Shown: positions 1-9,058, counted from the stretch's first letter. The stretch: 64,000 nt of DNA from Chloroflexota bacterium (GCA_011523515.1 WTGO01000017.1:1-64000); one strand, 5' to 3'. Made by a program: numbers and translations. Notes: a model not told the origin generated them from the letters alone.

Positions 1-806
1 TGGCTGACATCTTCCAGGTTCTGCTGTTCATAGGCGCGCACGTAATAGTAGCTCTCGGCGTAATCGGGCACGACATTCGGCGCCAGCCCGCCACTGAGAA
101 TGGAATAGTGCAGGCGCACATCATCGGTCACGTGCTCGCGCAAATAATTCACGCCGATATTCATGAGCTCCAGCGCGTCCAGGGCGGAGCGGCCCGAATG
201 GGGGTCGGCGGCGGCATGGGCGGACTGGCCTTTGAAGCGAAAATAATAGCGGTTGACGCTGAGCAAGCTGCCTTTCATGGCCGAGTTGGTATACCAGGGG
301 TGCCAGTTGAAGGTGGCGTCCAGATCGTCAAAGGCGCCGGCGCGTCCCATAAAGACTTTGCCGCTGCCGCCTTCTTCCGCCGGGCAGCCGTAGTAGCGGA
401 CAGTGCCCTGACGCCCGCTGCGTTGCAGCCACTCTTTGAAGGCGACAGCCGCCGCCAGGCAGCCGGTGCCCAGCAGGTTGTGCCCGCAGCCGTGCCCGGC
501 GTCGCCGGCGCTAATCGGGTCGCGCTGGCTCTGGTCTTTCTGGGACAATCCGGGCAAGGCGTCGTATTCCCCGGCGAAAGCGATGACGGGCTTGCCGGCG
601 CCCCATTCTGCCGCGAAGGCTGTGCTAATCCCGCCCAAGTCCCAGGTGATGCGGAAGCCCTCGGCCTCCAAAAAGTCGGCCTGCAGCTTCGAGGCTTTGA
701 ACTCCAGGAATTGCAATTCCGGGTTATCCCAGATTTCGTCTGACATGGCCGTGAATCGCGTCTGATGTTCATCCAGCCAATCGGCAATTTCCGCTTTTGA
801 TTGCAT
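1..806 (-). CDS. M20-family amidohydrolase (AbgB-like), 3' end outside window
   Basis: This is a metal-dependent amidohydrolase or aminoacylase of the M20D type, the group that hydrolyses N-acyl or p-aminobenzoyl-glutamate amides in the cytoplasm; the substrate cannot be read from sequence. About 268 residues are visible. The metal-site motif GHGCGHN is at residues 104-110, the catalytic acid motif CPAEEGG at 141-147, HP at 169-170, and SAHAA at 195-199 marks the start of the lid domain. The ATG at 806 follows a GGGAG ribosome site. The gene runs off the left edge, so its C-terminal metal ligand is not seen. The family call is firm and the substrate is unknown. Confidence 0.85.
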   Translation of the reverse strand, partial: MQSKAEIADWLDEHQTRFTAMSDEIWDNPELQFLEFKASKLQADFLEAEGFRITWDLGGISTAFAAEWGAGKPVIAFAGEYDALPGLSQKDQSQRDPISAGDAGHGCGHNLLGTGCLAAAVAFKEWLQRSGRQGTVRYYGCPAEEGGSGKVFMGRAGAFDDLDATFNWHPWYTNSAMKGSLLSVNRYYFRFKGQSAHAAADPHSGRSALDALELMNIGVNYLREHVTDDVRLHYSILSGGLAPNVVPDYAESYYYVRAYEQQNLEDVS

Positions 807-907
807 TTGGGCGCTCCCGTTGCTGTACGACTGAGAAAGCCATCATATCGCGTGGATACACCGCAGCCAAGTGCTGCAGCCGCGGATCAGTGGGGGCCAA
901 CGACTTG

Positions 908-1843
908 TCAGACGTTAACCGTGGCAATCACGCGCTCGTTGGGGTCGGCCGTGGTATCGGGCGGCAAGAGCCTGGCGGAAAAGTCGGGCAAGGCGAGTGT
1001 CAGCACGCGGAAACCATGCCGGTGCCCCATATCGCGGATTGCCACCAGCAGCTGCGTGCTAAGGTTGCGCGGCGACCAGCAGTAGACCTCGGCATTGCGC
1101 TCATTGTATAGCTGCTGATGGAAACAGACGAAAGCTTCGTGGCCCGAGGCGTTGACATAGTGCCGGTGTTTCACCCGCTCAATGATTTGCGGAATGCCAC
1201 GCCAATGTTCGATCCATTCGCTTTCCCAGAGAGCGCGCGGGCTGGTCCAGCGCCCGACCGCCAGCGCCCAGCCGTCGATCAGGCTGGCATCGACTTTCTC
1301 GAAGTCCTGGCTCTTGTAAAAGCTTTGGCCGATCTGCGCGTGCAGAGCGTAACGCGTCAGGCGCGATTCTTCCGCGGTGCCAAAATATTTGCGATAGTAG
1401 GTCGACAATTCCTGATCGTAGGCGGGGTAATCAACCGATAGACGTCCCGGCGCCCGCGCGTCAAGCAAAATGGCGTCGGCCAACAGGAGGTGTACTTGAT
1501 CTTCGCAGCCCTCGGCGACAAGCAAATCCGCTACATGAAGATGCGTTCCCAGCGGCGTTAGCTCGCGATTGTAGAAGGCTTCCGCGTAAGCGAGTATCCG
1601 GCCTTCGTCATCCACGACGTAAGCCAGGCCATTGCCGCTTAACAGGTGGCTGAGCCAGATGGCGCCGGTTTCCAGCGACATCCAGCCGCCGCCATGCAGC
1701 CAGCGCTCGTAGATCGTCAGCGCATCGTAGGGCAAATTCTCGACTTGACCCGCCTCGTTGAGTCGCTGCCAGACAGTCACGCGAGCGGTGTACAAATCTA
1801 CGATTTTTTGGGTGTCGTCAATGGTAGCTTGGCGTACCAACAT
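908..1843 (-). CDS. GNAT-like N-acetyltransferase, 311 aa
   Basis: The start is the ATG at 1843 (reading MLVRQATIDD), where typical GNAT strand 1 begins and an AAGG site sits just upstream. The frame stays open for 59 codons further upstream, but those codons have no conserved look and would cross the coaX start. The N-terminal half fits a GNAT fold. At 311 aa the protein is about twice a single GNAT domain, so a second, degenerate domain may form the C-terminal half. A perfect TATAAT hexamer on this strand at 1895-1900 may be its -10 element. It is divergent from coaX. The substrate is unknown. Confidence 0.6.
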   Translation of the reverse strand: MLVRQATIDDTQKIVDLYTARVTVWQRLNEAGQVENLPYDALTIYERWLHGGGWMSLETGAIWLSHLLSGNGLAYVVDDEGRILAYAEAFYNRELTPLGTHLHVADLLVAEGCEDQVHLLLADAILLDARAPGRLSVDYPAYDQELSTYYRKYFGTAEESRLTRYALHAQIGQSFYKSQDFEKVDASLIDGWALAVGRWTSPRALWESEWIEHWRGIPQIIERVKHRHYVNASGHEAFVCFHQQLYNERNAEVYCWSPRNLSTQLLVAIRDMGHRHGFRVLTLALPDFSARLLPPDTTADPNERVIATVNV

Positions 1844-2007
1844 GACATAACCTTTGCTGCAGCGGTTGCGCCCTATCGGTTCAGAATCTACCATATTATA
1901 GCGCAGTGCCGTCGTCGACATGCGGGCCGGCCGTCTAAATGGGAATTGATATCGTGGCGGGACAGCCATCTGGTTCGGAGACGCGCGCCACTGAATTGGA
2001 GCAGGAT

Positions 2008-2775
2008 ATGCTGCTGGCAATCGACATTGGCAATACGAATATCCATCTGGGTCTGTGGGAAAAGGACGCCTGGCGTCTCTCCTGGCGGGCGCGGACAGTC
2101 GCGCAGAAGATGACCGATGAGTACGCGGTGCTTGTCCGCAACTTTCTCAATACGGCTGAAGTCGACTTGGGGTCGATCACCGCGATCTGTCTGAGCAGCG
2201 TCGTGCCCTCGTTGACGGTGACATTTCAAGACTTGGCGCGGCGCTACTTGAAGCTCGAGCCGCTGACCGTAAGCAGCCGCAGCCGGTTGGGCGTCAATAT
2301 CACCATCGACATGCCCGAGCAGGCGGGCGCCGATCGGCTGTGCAATGCTGTGGCGCTGTCGCGGCTTTATGGCGCGCCCGCCGTCAGTGTCGACTTTGGG
2401 ACATCCACCAACTTTGATGTACTTTCGCCGGACAACGAGTACATTGGCGGCGTGATCGCGCCTGGCATCCGGCTGGCTCATGACGCGCTGGTCAGCCGCG
2501 CCGCGCAGCTGCACAAGGTCGACTTGGTTCCGCCGCCGAATCCCATAGGGCGCAATACGATCCACGCCATGCAGTCAGGTATTTTCTGGGGTTACGTTGG
2601 TATGATCGAGGCGCTGCTGAGACGAATTTTGCAGCAGCTCGATTCTTCGGCGACCAAAGTCGTGGCTACCGGCGGGATGGCGCCGGTTTTCGACGAACAT
2701 GTGGCGCTAATCGACTACGTCGCGCCGGAACTAACGCTGGATGGTCTGCGGTTGATTTATGAACTGAGCAGCTAG
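2008..2775 (+). CDS. coaX: Type III pantothenate kinase
   Basis: CoaX phosphorylates pantothenate in the first step of coenzyme A synthesis. It belongs to the ASKHA fold, usually acts as a dimer and often needs a monovalent cation. The 255-residue product has the phosphate-binding DIGNTN at residues 6-11, GADR at 107-110, the second phosphate loop DFGTSTNFD at 129-137 and GGVIAPGI at 147-154, all in the family order and at the usual length. The ATG at 2008 is chosen because it lies directly before the first strand and follows a GGAGCAGGA ribosome site; the frame is open upstream to 1939. Its stop overlaps the convergent ADP-ribosylglycohydrolase gene by 4 bp. Confidence 0.93.
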   Translation: MLLAIDIGNTNIHLGLWEKDAWRLSWRARTVAQKMTDEYAVLVRNFLNTAEVDLGSITAICLSSVVPSLTVTFQDLARRYLKLEPLTVSSRSRLGVNITIDMPEQAGADRLCNAVALSRLYGAPAVSVDFGTSTNFDVLSPDNEYIGGVIAPGIRLAHDALVSRAAQLHKVDLVPPPNPIGRNTIHAMQSGIFWGYVGMIEALLRRILQQLDSSATKVVATGGMAPVFDEHVALIDYVAPELTLDGLRLIYELSS

Positions 2776-3731
2776 GCGACTCCGATCAGGCCTTCCGCCA
2801 GTTCCAATGCGTCAACCGGCCAGAAGCACTGGGGGCGAGGGCGATTCACGCCGGATCTGCCGGCTTGGGGGCGGCAATTCAACACGGTCCTTTCCCATTG
2901 CGCGGGGATTGAGCCCCGGCCCCAAATAGCGCCAAGAAGCGCGCCGGCGATGGCGGCATTAGTGTCAGTGTCTCCGCCGCGCATGATCGTATCGACGACG
3001 GCTTCTTCCAGACTCTCGGCATTCAGAAGTTGCCAGAGGGCGTTGCGAAAGGCGATCAGCACCCAGCCCGCCTGGTAGACGTAGTCTGCGAAGGGCGCGT
3101 CGGCGGCGCCGGTCACCGCTTCATAGAGACTGTTTTCCACCTGCGGTTCTTCGGCCCAGGACACGATCTGCGCATACAGACTTCGGGCGTCGCAGCCGCT
3201 GCGTATTGCATGAGCAATCGCCATCGCATATAGCGCATTGGCTTGCTGGCAGACCGGATGAATATGGGTAATTGCGGCATCTTTCCGCGCCCAGTCAGCC
3301 ACTTGATGCAGCCCAAAATTGGCGCCGAAGATTCCCAGCGGGCTAATCCGCATCATCGCGCCGTTAGCCTGGCTGTCGGGATTGTGGCGCCCGTGGAGGC
3401 CACTAGCAACGGTGTAACCACAATCAAAGGGCTCGGAAGCCAGCCAGAATATGTACGCTTTCCTGACCTCCTCAAGGTCGTAACATCCCTTGTCCGTCAG
3501 GGCGCGGGCCAGTATCAAAGCCATTTCAGAGTCGTCGGTTGGTTGGCCGGCGATGGTATTCCAGGTTCCGCCGTCGGCTAGCTCGCGGACGCCATCGGGG
3601 TATTCCCGCCGAATCTCCTCCGGGGTTTGAAACTCTACCAGGCTGCCCAGCGCGTCACCGGCCAGCTGGCCAAGCAGGCAGCCTTGCGCGTGATTCAACT
3701 TGTCGTCTGCAGGCTTGTCGGTTATTTCCAT
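2772..3731 (-). CDS. ADP-ribosylglycohydrolase (DraG/ARH family)
   Basis: This 319-residue enzyme should cleave ADP-ribose from a protein or nucleic-acid adduct using two Mg ions. The metal motif TDDSE is at about residues 65-69 and the second one, RGGDTDTN, at about 251-258, both diagnostic for the family. The frame is open up to 3863, but that extension runs through the tRNA-Asn gene and its terminator, so the first plausible start is the ATG at 3731. No dinitrogenase or ADP-ribosyltransferase partner lies nearby, so the physiological target cannot be named. Confidence 0.88.
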   Translation of the reverse strand: MEITDKPADDKLNHAQGCLLGQLAGDALGSLVEFQTPEEIRREYPDGVRELADGGTWNTIAGQPTDDSEMALILARALTDKGCYDLEEVRKAYIFWLASEPFDCGYTVASGLHGRHNPDSQANGAMMRISPLGIFGANFGLHQVADWARKDAAITHIHPVCQQANALYAMAIAHAIRSGCDARSLYAQIVSWAEEPQVENSLYEAVTGAADAPFADYVYQAGWVLIAFRNALWQLLNAESLEEAVVDTIMRGGDTDTNAAIAGALLGAIWGRGSIPAQWERTVLNCRPQAGRSGVNRPRPQCFWPVDALELAEGLIGVA

Positions 3732-3802
3732 CAGCGCTTGTGGCAATTCTCTGATCCAATTTGCGGCAGACTGGAAATTCCGGATCTGGCTATCTGCAAC
3801 AC

Positions 3803-3831
3803 ATAAAAATGCCCCTGAGATTGGGGCATTT
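3803..3831 (-). terminator. Intrinsic terminator after tRNA-Asn
   Basis: On the minus strand a perfect 9-bp stem, AAATGCCCC paired with GGGGCATTT around a 7-nt loop, continues into a short T-rich run. It lies directly 3' of tRNA-Asn and separates that unit from the ADP-ribosylglycohydrolase gene. Confidence 0.8.
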
Positions 3832-3839
3832 GGGCGGTG

Positions 3840-3912
3840 CTCCGTAGCTTGGACTTGAACCAAGAACCGATCGGTTAACAGCCGATTGCTCTGCCAATTG
3901 AGCTACTACGGA
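3840..3912 (-). tRNA. tRNA-Asn (GTT)
   Basis: The minus strand folds as a full cloverleaf. The acceptor stem TCCGTAG pairs with CTACGGA, the anticodon loop CTGTTAACC carries GTT, and the T arm contains GGTTCAAGTCC. The discriminator is G and no CCA is encoded. A consensus promoter lies 13 nt upstream and an intrinsic terminator downstream, so it is an independent transcription unit. Confidence 0.95.
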
Positions 3913-3925
3913 ATGAAGTGCTGCT

Positions 3926-3954
3926 ATACTATCAGCGCGACTGGCCCATGTCAA
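3926..3954 (-). promoter_or_regulatory. Sigma-70-type promoter of tRNA-Asn
   Basis: The minus strand reads TTGACA, a 17-nt spacer, then TAGTAT, ending 13 nt before the mature tRNA 5' end. The -35 is perfect, the spacing optimal and the -10 close to consensus. Confidence 0.75.
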
Positions 3955-3958
3955 GCTT

Positions 3959-5158
3959 ATGTATGGCGATTTCTCGCCCGTCGCGTCTGACTCAGGAGAG
4001 AGGTTAGGCTTTAGCTTGCTCGACATACGACCCCTCGGCGATCGCAATGATTTCAGCGAATTCTTCCAGTTTCCCTGGCGGCATTACGCTGATGATTCCA
4101 ATTGGGCGCCGAGCCTGCTTTCCATGCGCCGGCAATTGCTGGACAAATCGAAACATCCGGCCTGGGCGTATATGGACGGCGAGTATTTGGCCGCCTGGCG
4201 CGACGGCGTGATGGTGGGGACGATTGCCGCCTTCGTTAATCACGAGCACAATCGCTATCATGACGAGAACATCGGCTTCTTCGGCTTGTTCGAGACGATC
4301 GACGATTTGGATGTCGCCGCCGGCTTGCTGAACGCGGCGGGAGAATGGCTGGCGGCGCGGGGAGCCGAGGCGATTCGCGGCCCGGCAAGTTTCACCACCA
4401 ACGAAGAATGCGGCCTGCTGGTGGACAACTTCAGCCCGCCGGTGATCATGATGCCCTACAATCCGCCTTGGTATGCGGCGCTGATAGAGGGCGCCGGCTT
4501 CGAAAAAGTGATGGACGTGCATTGCATCTACCAGGATCGCCAAACGATCGAAGCCAGCGACTCGCTTCAGCGCCTGGAACGGCTAGTTCGGCGCGCGGCG
4601 CAACGCAGCGGAATCACGGTTCGCAGCATGCGAGCCAAGGACAAGAAAACCGAATTCGAGCGCTTCCGCGAGATTTACAACGCGGCCTGGGAGAAAAACT
4701 GGGGCTTCATCCCCATGAACGACGCCGAGTTGCAGGCTTTGATCGATGATCTGGGCATGCTGGTGGAGCCCAAATTGGCGTTTTTTGCTGAAATCGCTGA
4801 CGAGCCCGTGGGTTTCGCGTTGACGATTCCCAACTTTAACGAAGCGCTGCGCCGAGCCTATCCGCGACCGGGCGTGCCGGAAATCGTCACCATGGCGCAA
4901 GTTGCCTGGCATTGGAAGGTGCGCAAGTCGATCCACGGCGTGCGCATGCCATTGATGGGCGTCAAGAAGGAATACCGCAACAAGGGCGTGGAGCTGGCGA
5001 TGCTGCTGGAAGCGATGAAGGCTCTGCTGCCCTCACAGTATGAGTACCTGGACTCGGGCTGGATTCTTGAAACCAATCCCTTGATCAAGATCAGCACGAG
5101 CCTTGGCGGCAAGATTTACAAGACGCATCGCTTCTATGAGAAGTCGCTCGTCGGCTAG
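3959..5158 (+). CDS. GNAT-superfamily protein, YghO-like, 399 aa
   Basis: This conserved, probably cytosolic protein resembles the large YghO-type acetyltransferase-like family. The C-terminal half carries the GNAT-like acyl-CoA region (ADEPVGFALTIPNFNEALRR, then GVKKEYRNKGVELAMLLEAM, whose R/G-rich loop fits the CoA pyrophosphate-binding turn). The substrate is unknown. The ATG at 3959 has no clear ribosome site. A TTG at 4016 lies about 12 nt after a GGAGAGAGG stretch and is a realistic alternative start, shortening the protein by 19 residues. The gene begins beside the divergent tRNA-Asn promoter and ends in a 4-bp convergent overlap with the solute-binding protein gene. Confidence 0.65.
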   Translation: MYGDFSPVASDSGERLGFSLLDIRPLGDRNDFSEFFQFPWRHYADDSNWAPSLLSMRRQLLDKSKHPAWAYMDGEYLAAWRDGVMVGTIAAFVNHEHNRYHDENIGFFGLFETIDDLDVAAGLLNAAGEWLAARGAEAIRGPASFTTNEECGLLVDNFSPPVIMMPYNPPWYAALIEGAGFEKVMDVHCIYQDRQTIEASDSLQRLERLVRRAAQRSGITVRSMRAKDKKTEFERFREIYNAAWEKNWGFIPMNDAELQALIDDLGMLVEPKLAFFAEIADEPVGFALTIPNFNEALRRAYPRPGVPEIVTMAQVAWHWKVRKSIHGVRMPLMGVKKEYRNKGVELAMLLEAMKALLPSQYEYLDSGWILETNPLIKISTSLGGKIYKTHRFYEKSLVG

Positions 5159-6405
5159 CGCTCGGCAAGTTGTTCGATTACCTGGCGCGTGGCTTCCACC
5201 GCTGAAACATCGCCGTGCAAAACGTGGACCAACGCTTCTTGCATCAGGCGCGGCGCCGTTCCTCCTTCGCCTTCGGGCAATGGCAAGGCGGCGCTTTGCA
5301 GAAGTTCGCTGAAGAAGCCGCTATCGGCCGCCACCGGCAGGCTCTGGTCCAGAATAGCGGGTTGAGTTGGCAGATGAAAGAGCGCTCGCGCGAATTCGGC
5401 GTGAAACGCCGGCTCCATCATCCATTCCAAAAAGCGCGCCGCCAGCGCCTGCCGCCCCAGATCGGGCGTCACGATAACCCACAACCAGCCATTGAGGATC
5501 GACGAGCCGTTGCCGTCAGCCGTCGGGATCTCCGCCGCGACAACACTGACGGCCTGTTTATCAATCATGGCGAGGTATTCGCTGGCGTTGAATATCGCCA
5601 GCTGCGGGCGGTCCAGATGGCTGGCGAAGTCCGCGGCATACGCGGCTGGCGACTGATAGGTCAGGACATCCGCTGAAATCAGGCCTTTTCGCACGAGGAC
5701 GTCATAGAACTCCAGCACGGTCATCAGCGCATCTTCGTTGACCGACATTACGCCCTCGTCGGGCGTTACGCCACCTGCGGCCAAATACTGCAAGTAGAAG
5801 GTCTGATTCAAGCCATTGGCCCGCGCCGCCGGGAACAAGAAGACGACCTCGCCGGACAGCATGTCGTCAAAGCTGAGACCGTGGCGATCAGCCGGCTCCG
5901 GCAGGGTATAGACGCTGAGCAGGAGATCGAAAAAGTAGGGCAGGCCGTAAAGCGAGGGCCCGCTCTCCAGCGGAATCTGGCCGAATTCTACGCTATTGTC
6001 CAAGTCGTTGAGAAGAGACGAAGAAAACAGCGTTTCCAGCGACTGCAAATGCTCACGGGCTAACGCCGGACCAAAGTCTCGCCGGCGAATCAGCGCGACA
6101 TCGGGCAGGGCTTCGGGCGCCACTTCTTTGCCGGCGCGAATCGAAGCGACAATGCCGCCGATCTTGCCGACTTCCTTGATGCGATAGGCCGCGTCAATAT
6201 TGTTGCTGGCGGAGAATACGGCCGTGTGCTCGATCAGCAGTTGATAGGCATTGCCTGATTCGTCAGAAATAAGCGGCGCGGGCAGCCAAACTTTAAGCTG
6301 CGGCGCGGCGTTGCTTGCTGCCTCACCTGAGTCATCCTGGGCGCTCACGATCGGTGATGAGAACGACAGCAATGCGATCAGCAGCTGCAGAATTATTCGC
6401 CTCAC
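5155..6405 (-). CDS. Extracellular solute-binding protein (family 1-like), secreted
   Basis: The 416-residue product starts at a GTG (6405) preceded by GAGG. An N-terminal signal peptide (basic MRR, then a hydrophobic stretch to about residue 20 ending in SAQ) indicates export. There is no lipobox cysteine, so it is not an obvious lipoprotein. The body has the alternating Rossmann-like pattern of sugar or oligosaccharide ABC-binding proteins, with YGLPYFFDLLLSVY near the hinge and WLWVIVTP with a C-terminal helical lobe. No permease or ATPase gene is adjacent, so the transport partner and ligand are unknown. A role as a stand-alone binding protein cannot be excluded. Confidence 0.65.
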   Translation of the reverse strand: MRRIILQLLIALLSFSSPIVSAQDDSGEAASNAAPQLKVWLPAPLISDESGNAYQLLIEHTAVFSASNNIDAAYRIKEVGKIGGIVASIRAGKEVAPEALPDVALIRRRDFGPALAREHLQSLETLFSSSLLNDLDNSVEFGQIPLESGPSLYGLPYFFDLLLSVYTLPEPADRHGLSFDDMLSGEVVFLFPAARANGLNQTFYLQYLAAGGVTPDEGVMSVNEDALMTVLEFYDVLVRKGLISADVLTYQSPAAYAADFASHLDRPQLAIFNASEYLAMIDKQAVSVVAAEIPTADGNGSSILNGWLWVIVTPDLGRQALAARFLEWMMEPAFHAEFARALFHLPTQPAILDQSLPVAADSGFFSELLQSAALPLPEGEGGTAPRLMQEALVHVLHGDVSAVEATRQVIEQLAER

Positions 6406-6612
6406 AGATAGCTTGCCTCAGATGCTCTGTTTCAGTCTGTGATTATTGTACTCGAATTGCGCGCCGAAACATGGCCGCGCTCTCGAGTGAAACTCGCCGC
6501 AATAAATTCGAGGCGCCGGCCTTCGCAGGCGGGGCGCAGGACTCGCGTCCGTTCAGGCAGCTCCTCAATCGCGAACTTGCTTCGTCAAGTCAATAGTTTA
6601 CAGTCTCGCCGC

Positions 6613-7137
6613 TCAGGCGAGCATTCTTAAAACGTCGTCAGGGCGCTGCGCGAACTTGATCATGCCGTGGTAGCCATCGCCAAGATAGGCGCTGTTTTCC
6701 AGCTCTCCGATTACTTTCGTCCACAGGTCGCCATAACAGACGAAGGGACGCCGCGGAACGCCGCCGATGCGCATCAATTCCCAGGTTTCCGCGATTTCGT
6801 GCAAGGTGCCGATGCCACCCGGCATGGCCAGGTAGGCGTCGGTGTTTTCCGCCATGTAAAGCAGCCGGTCGCGCAGGTCGGCAAAGTTGACGACTTCATC
6901 CAGGTAGCAGTTGGGCTTGATATTAAACTGCAGGCCGATCTGATCGGTAGTCACGCCAATAACGTGTCCACCAGCCAATTTAGCGCCCTTGCTGATGGCT
7001 TCCATGATGCCGTAGTAGCCGCCGCTCATGACAGCGTAGCCGACCTGCGCCAGCGCCCGCCCAATGGTAATCGCATCTTCATACTCGGGTTGTTGCGGGC
7101 GAACCTGAGAACTGCCGTAGACTGTGATGGTCTTCAT
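6613..7137 (-). CDS. LOG-family (TIGR00730-like) nucleotide-fold protein
   Basis: This 174-residue protein belongs to the Rossmann-fold family annotated as lysine decarboxylase-like or cytokinin riboside 5'-monophosphate phosphoribohydrolase. The diagnostic motif PGGIGTLHE is present, with the upstream MSGGYYGIMEAISKGA matching the SGGxxGxM element. Some family members cleave the N-glycosidic bond of nucleoside monophosphates; in non-plant-associated bacteria the real substrate is mostly unknown. The ATG at 7137 is selected because it precedes the first beta strand (MKTITVYGSS). The frame is open to 7188, but that part lacks conservation. Confidence 0.82.
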   Translation of the reverse strand: MKTITVYGSSQVRPQQPEYEDAITIGRALAQVGYAVMSGGYYGIMEAISKGAKLAGGHVIGVTTDQIGLQFNIKPNCYLDEVVNFADLRDRLLYMAENTDAYLAMPGGIGTLHEIAETWELMRIGGVPRRPFVCYGDLWTKVIGELENSAYLGDGYHGMIKFAQRPDDVLRMLA

Positions 7138-7340
7138 AGTCTCCGTGGTTTTCGCTTTCCAGTATTGAGCGTCAGTATAGCAGACCAAACATACCTGTTT
7201 AGTGCCGTTTGCCTTTCGCCTGCCAATTCAGCGCGCGGAATGAAATGAGAGGTTATGACCCCCTAATCTTTGGGCGGAACAGATTGAAAGTTTGTGCGTT
7301 ATACTCTGTAGACGGAATGAGACCGAGAAGGGAACAAACG

Positions 7341-8357
7341 ATGCTGAGGAAATGCGTGATTCTTTTCGCTTTGATTGCGCTGGTTTTTCCGGTCGCATTA
7401 GCGCACGCGGATGCGAGAGACGATGTTTTTTGCGGCGATCTATCCCAGAGCGATTGCCAGGTTCTGCTTGACAATGCGGCGGCGATGGACAGTCTGAACT
7501 CGTTCGCATTCGATCTGAGCATAACAGGGGTGGCTGATTCGGAGGAGCCGATGCGCCTGTCCCTGGAGGCCACCGGACAGATTACCCTGGACGAAGAGTC
7601 GCTGCAGCTCATCAACGACCAAGCCGCGAATGCAAGCGAAGCGGACTGGGGCGAATTGATGGAGATCTTCTTGACATCAGTCACGGCGGATATCTTGATC
7701 GACTTGACCGATTCGTCTGGCGCGGAAGAAGTCAAGACGGAAATCCGTTTGCTGCTGAAAGACGGGATCATGTTACTTAGCGCAGACGCCTTGTCAGCGC
7801 TGACCGGCGAAGACATGAGCGGCATGGAAGGATTCGGCGTAGACCTTAACGATGCCATCGGCGAATTGCTGACGGAGTCGGGCGCGATGCCTGAAGCCGA
7901 ATCTGCCGAAATGCAGGAAATGGAAGAAGTCGCTGAATCTGCCATGACGATATCGCGTTTAGCCGACAGCGAGGTGGGCAGTGTAGCGGTCGCCGTATTC
8001 CGGACTGACTTGGACTTGAACGCCATCCTTAACCTGGTCAGCGCGGAACAGCTGGCCGCGGCATCGAATGATATGGATGATCCAGCGGCGGTCCGCGAGC
8101 TCATGGATGCGATTGATGTCGGGGAATTCTCTGTCATACAGTATATTGGTCTTGACGACAAGTATACCTACGGGATAGACGCCGTAGTGGATATGAGCAT
8201 GTCACTCAAGGAGAACGGGCAGGAGATGAATTCGTCAATCAGCTTTGACATGAGCGCCATTTTGTCCAAGTTTGGCGAGCCGTTTGATGTCACGATACCG
8301 GAAGACGCCTTCGTCTTTCCGCTAGCAATGTTGATGCAGATGCAGGCGGGCAGTTAA
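7341..8357 (+). CDS. Secreted acidic protein of unknown function, 338 aa
   Basis: I do not recognise this protein. The ATG at 7341 follows a GAAGGGAAC ribosome site and opens a clear signal peptide (MLRK, then about 17 hydrophobic residues, ending AHA before DA). The mature part starts with a cysteine pair, CGDLSQSDC, and is rich in Asp, Glu, Met and Ser with alternating polar and hydrophobic strands. That pattern is compatible with a beta-rich LppX/LolA-like fold, which is only a guess. It stands alone between the divergent LOG gene and the convergent tRNA-Ser. A TATACT hexamer at 7300-7305 is a candidate -10. Confidence 0.6.
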   Translation: MLRKCVILFALIALVFPVALAHADARDDVFCGDLSQSDCQVLLDNAAAMDSLNSFAFDLSITGVADSEEPMRLSLEATGQITLDEESLQLINDQAANASEADWGELMEIFLTSVTADILIDLTDSSGAEEVKTEIRLLLKDGIMLLSADALSALTGEDMSGMEGFGVDLNDAIGELLTESGAMPEAESAEMQEMEEVAESAMTISRLADSEVGSVAVAVFRTDLDLNAILNLVSAEQLAAASNDMDDPAAVRELMDAIDVGEFSVIQYIGLDDKYTYGIDAVVDMSMSLKENGQEMNSSISFDMSAILSKFGEPFDVTIPEDAFVFPLAMLMQMQAGS

Positions 8358-8374
8358 CTCACTGCGGATTTGTG

Positions 8375-8402
8375 GGTCGGGCGCAGCTACTTGCGCCCGA
8401 CC
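8375..8402. terminator. Strong hairpin between convergent genes
   Basis: A perfect 11-bp inverted repeat, GGTCGGGCGCA with TGCGCCCGACC around a 6-nt loop, lies between the stop of the acidic secreted protein and the end of tRNA-Ser. There is no T run on either side, so it may be a bidirectional transcript-end structure rather than a classical intrinsic terminator. Confidence 0.5.
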
Positions 8403-8430
8403 TGGCAATTGACCCTATCGGGCTAGAATA

Positions 8431-8517
<87 letters not shown>

Positions 8518-8530
8518 AAAGCAAACGCCA

Positions 8531-8558
8531 AGTATACACTGCCCTTGGAAGAATTGAA
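8531..8558 (-). promoter_or_regulatory. Candidate promoter of tRNA-Ser
   Basis: The minus strand has TATACT at 8531-8536, 13 nt from the tRNA 5' end, the same distance as for tRNA-Asn. The -35 is weak: TTCAAT at a 16-nt spacing. Confidence 0.4.
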
Positions 8559-8581
8559 CACCTGGTTGCCGCAGCAAAGCC

Positions 8582-9055
8582 TCAGCTTTCGCCTTTGACG
8601 CGCAACCGGCGGAAAAAAGCGCGCAGCAGCTCGGCGGCTTCCTCGGCGAATAGACCGCCTTCCACCTGGACATGATGATTAAGACGGTAATGCCGGGTGA
8701 TGTCGGTCACACTGCCGGCCGCGCCCGCTTTGGGATCGGTCGCCGCATAAACGAGCCGCGGCAGGCGCGCCAGCACCATGGCGCCGGCGCACATGGAACA
8801 GGGCTCCAGCGTGCAATATAGCGTTACGCCGTCCAGACGCCACAGACCGAGCGCCGCCGCTGCTGCGCGAATGGCGATGATTTCGGCGTGCGCCGTGGGG
8901 TCGTTGTCGGCTTCGCGCCGGTTGTGACCGCGCCCTACGATTGCGCCTCGGTAAAGGGCGACGGCGCCGACTGGTACATCGTCCGTAGCGAGGGCGCGTT
9001 CGGCTTCGCTGAGCGCGACGCGCATCCACTTCCGATCGTCGTCGGTGAAGGGCAT
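8582..9055 (-). CDS. tadA: tRNA-specific adenosine-34 deaminase
   Basis: TadA converts A34 to inosine in the anticodon wobble position of tRNA-Arg(ACG). The 157-residue product has the zinc-deaminase signature: HAE at residues 56-58 (metal His and catalytic Glu) and PCSMC at 85-89 (two metal Cys), with typical family length. The ATG at 9055 lies 3 bp after the stop of the upstream acidic protein gene on the same strand, so the two are probably co-transcribed. The tRNA-Ser gene follows immediately downstream. Confidence 0.93.
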   Translation of the reverse strand: MPFTDDDRKWMRVALSEAERALATDDVPVGAVALYRGAIVGRGHNRREADNDPTAHAEIIAIRAAAAALGLWRLDGVTLYCTLEPCSMCAGAMVLARLPRLVYAATDPKAGAAGSVTDITRHYRLNHHVQVEGGLFAEEAAELLRAFFRRLRVKGES

Positions 9056-9058
9056 AGG

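Noticed and set aside
275..787. Open frame of 170 codons on the minus strand
   Set aside because: It is a shadow of the truncated M20 amidohydrolase, whose frame carries GHGCGHN and CPAEEGG.
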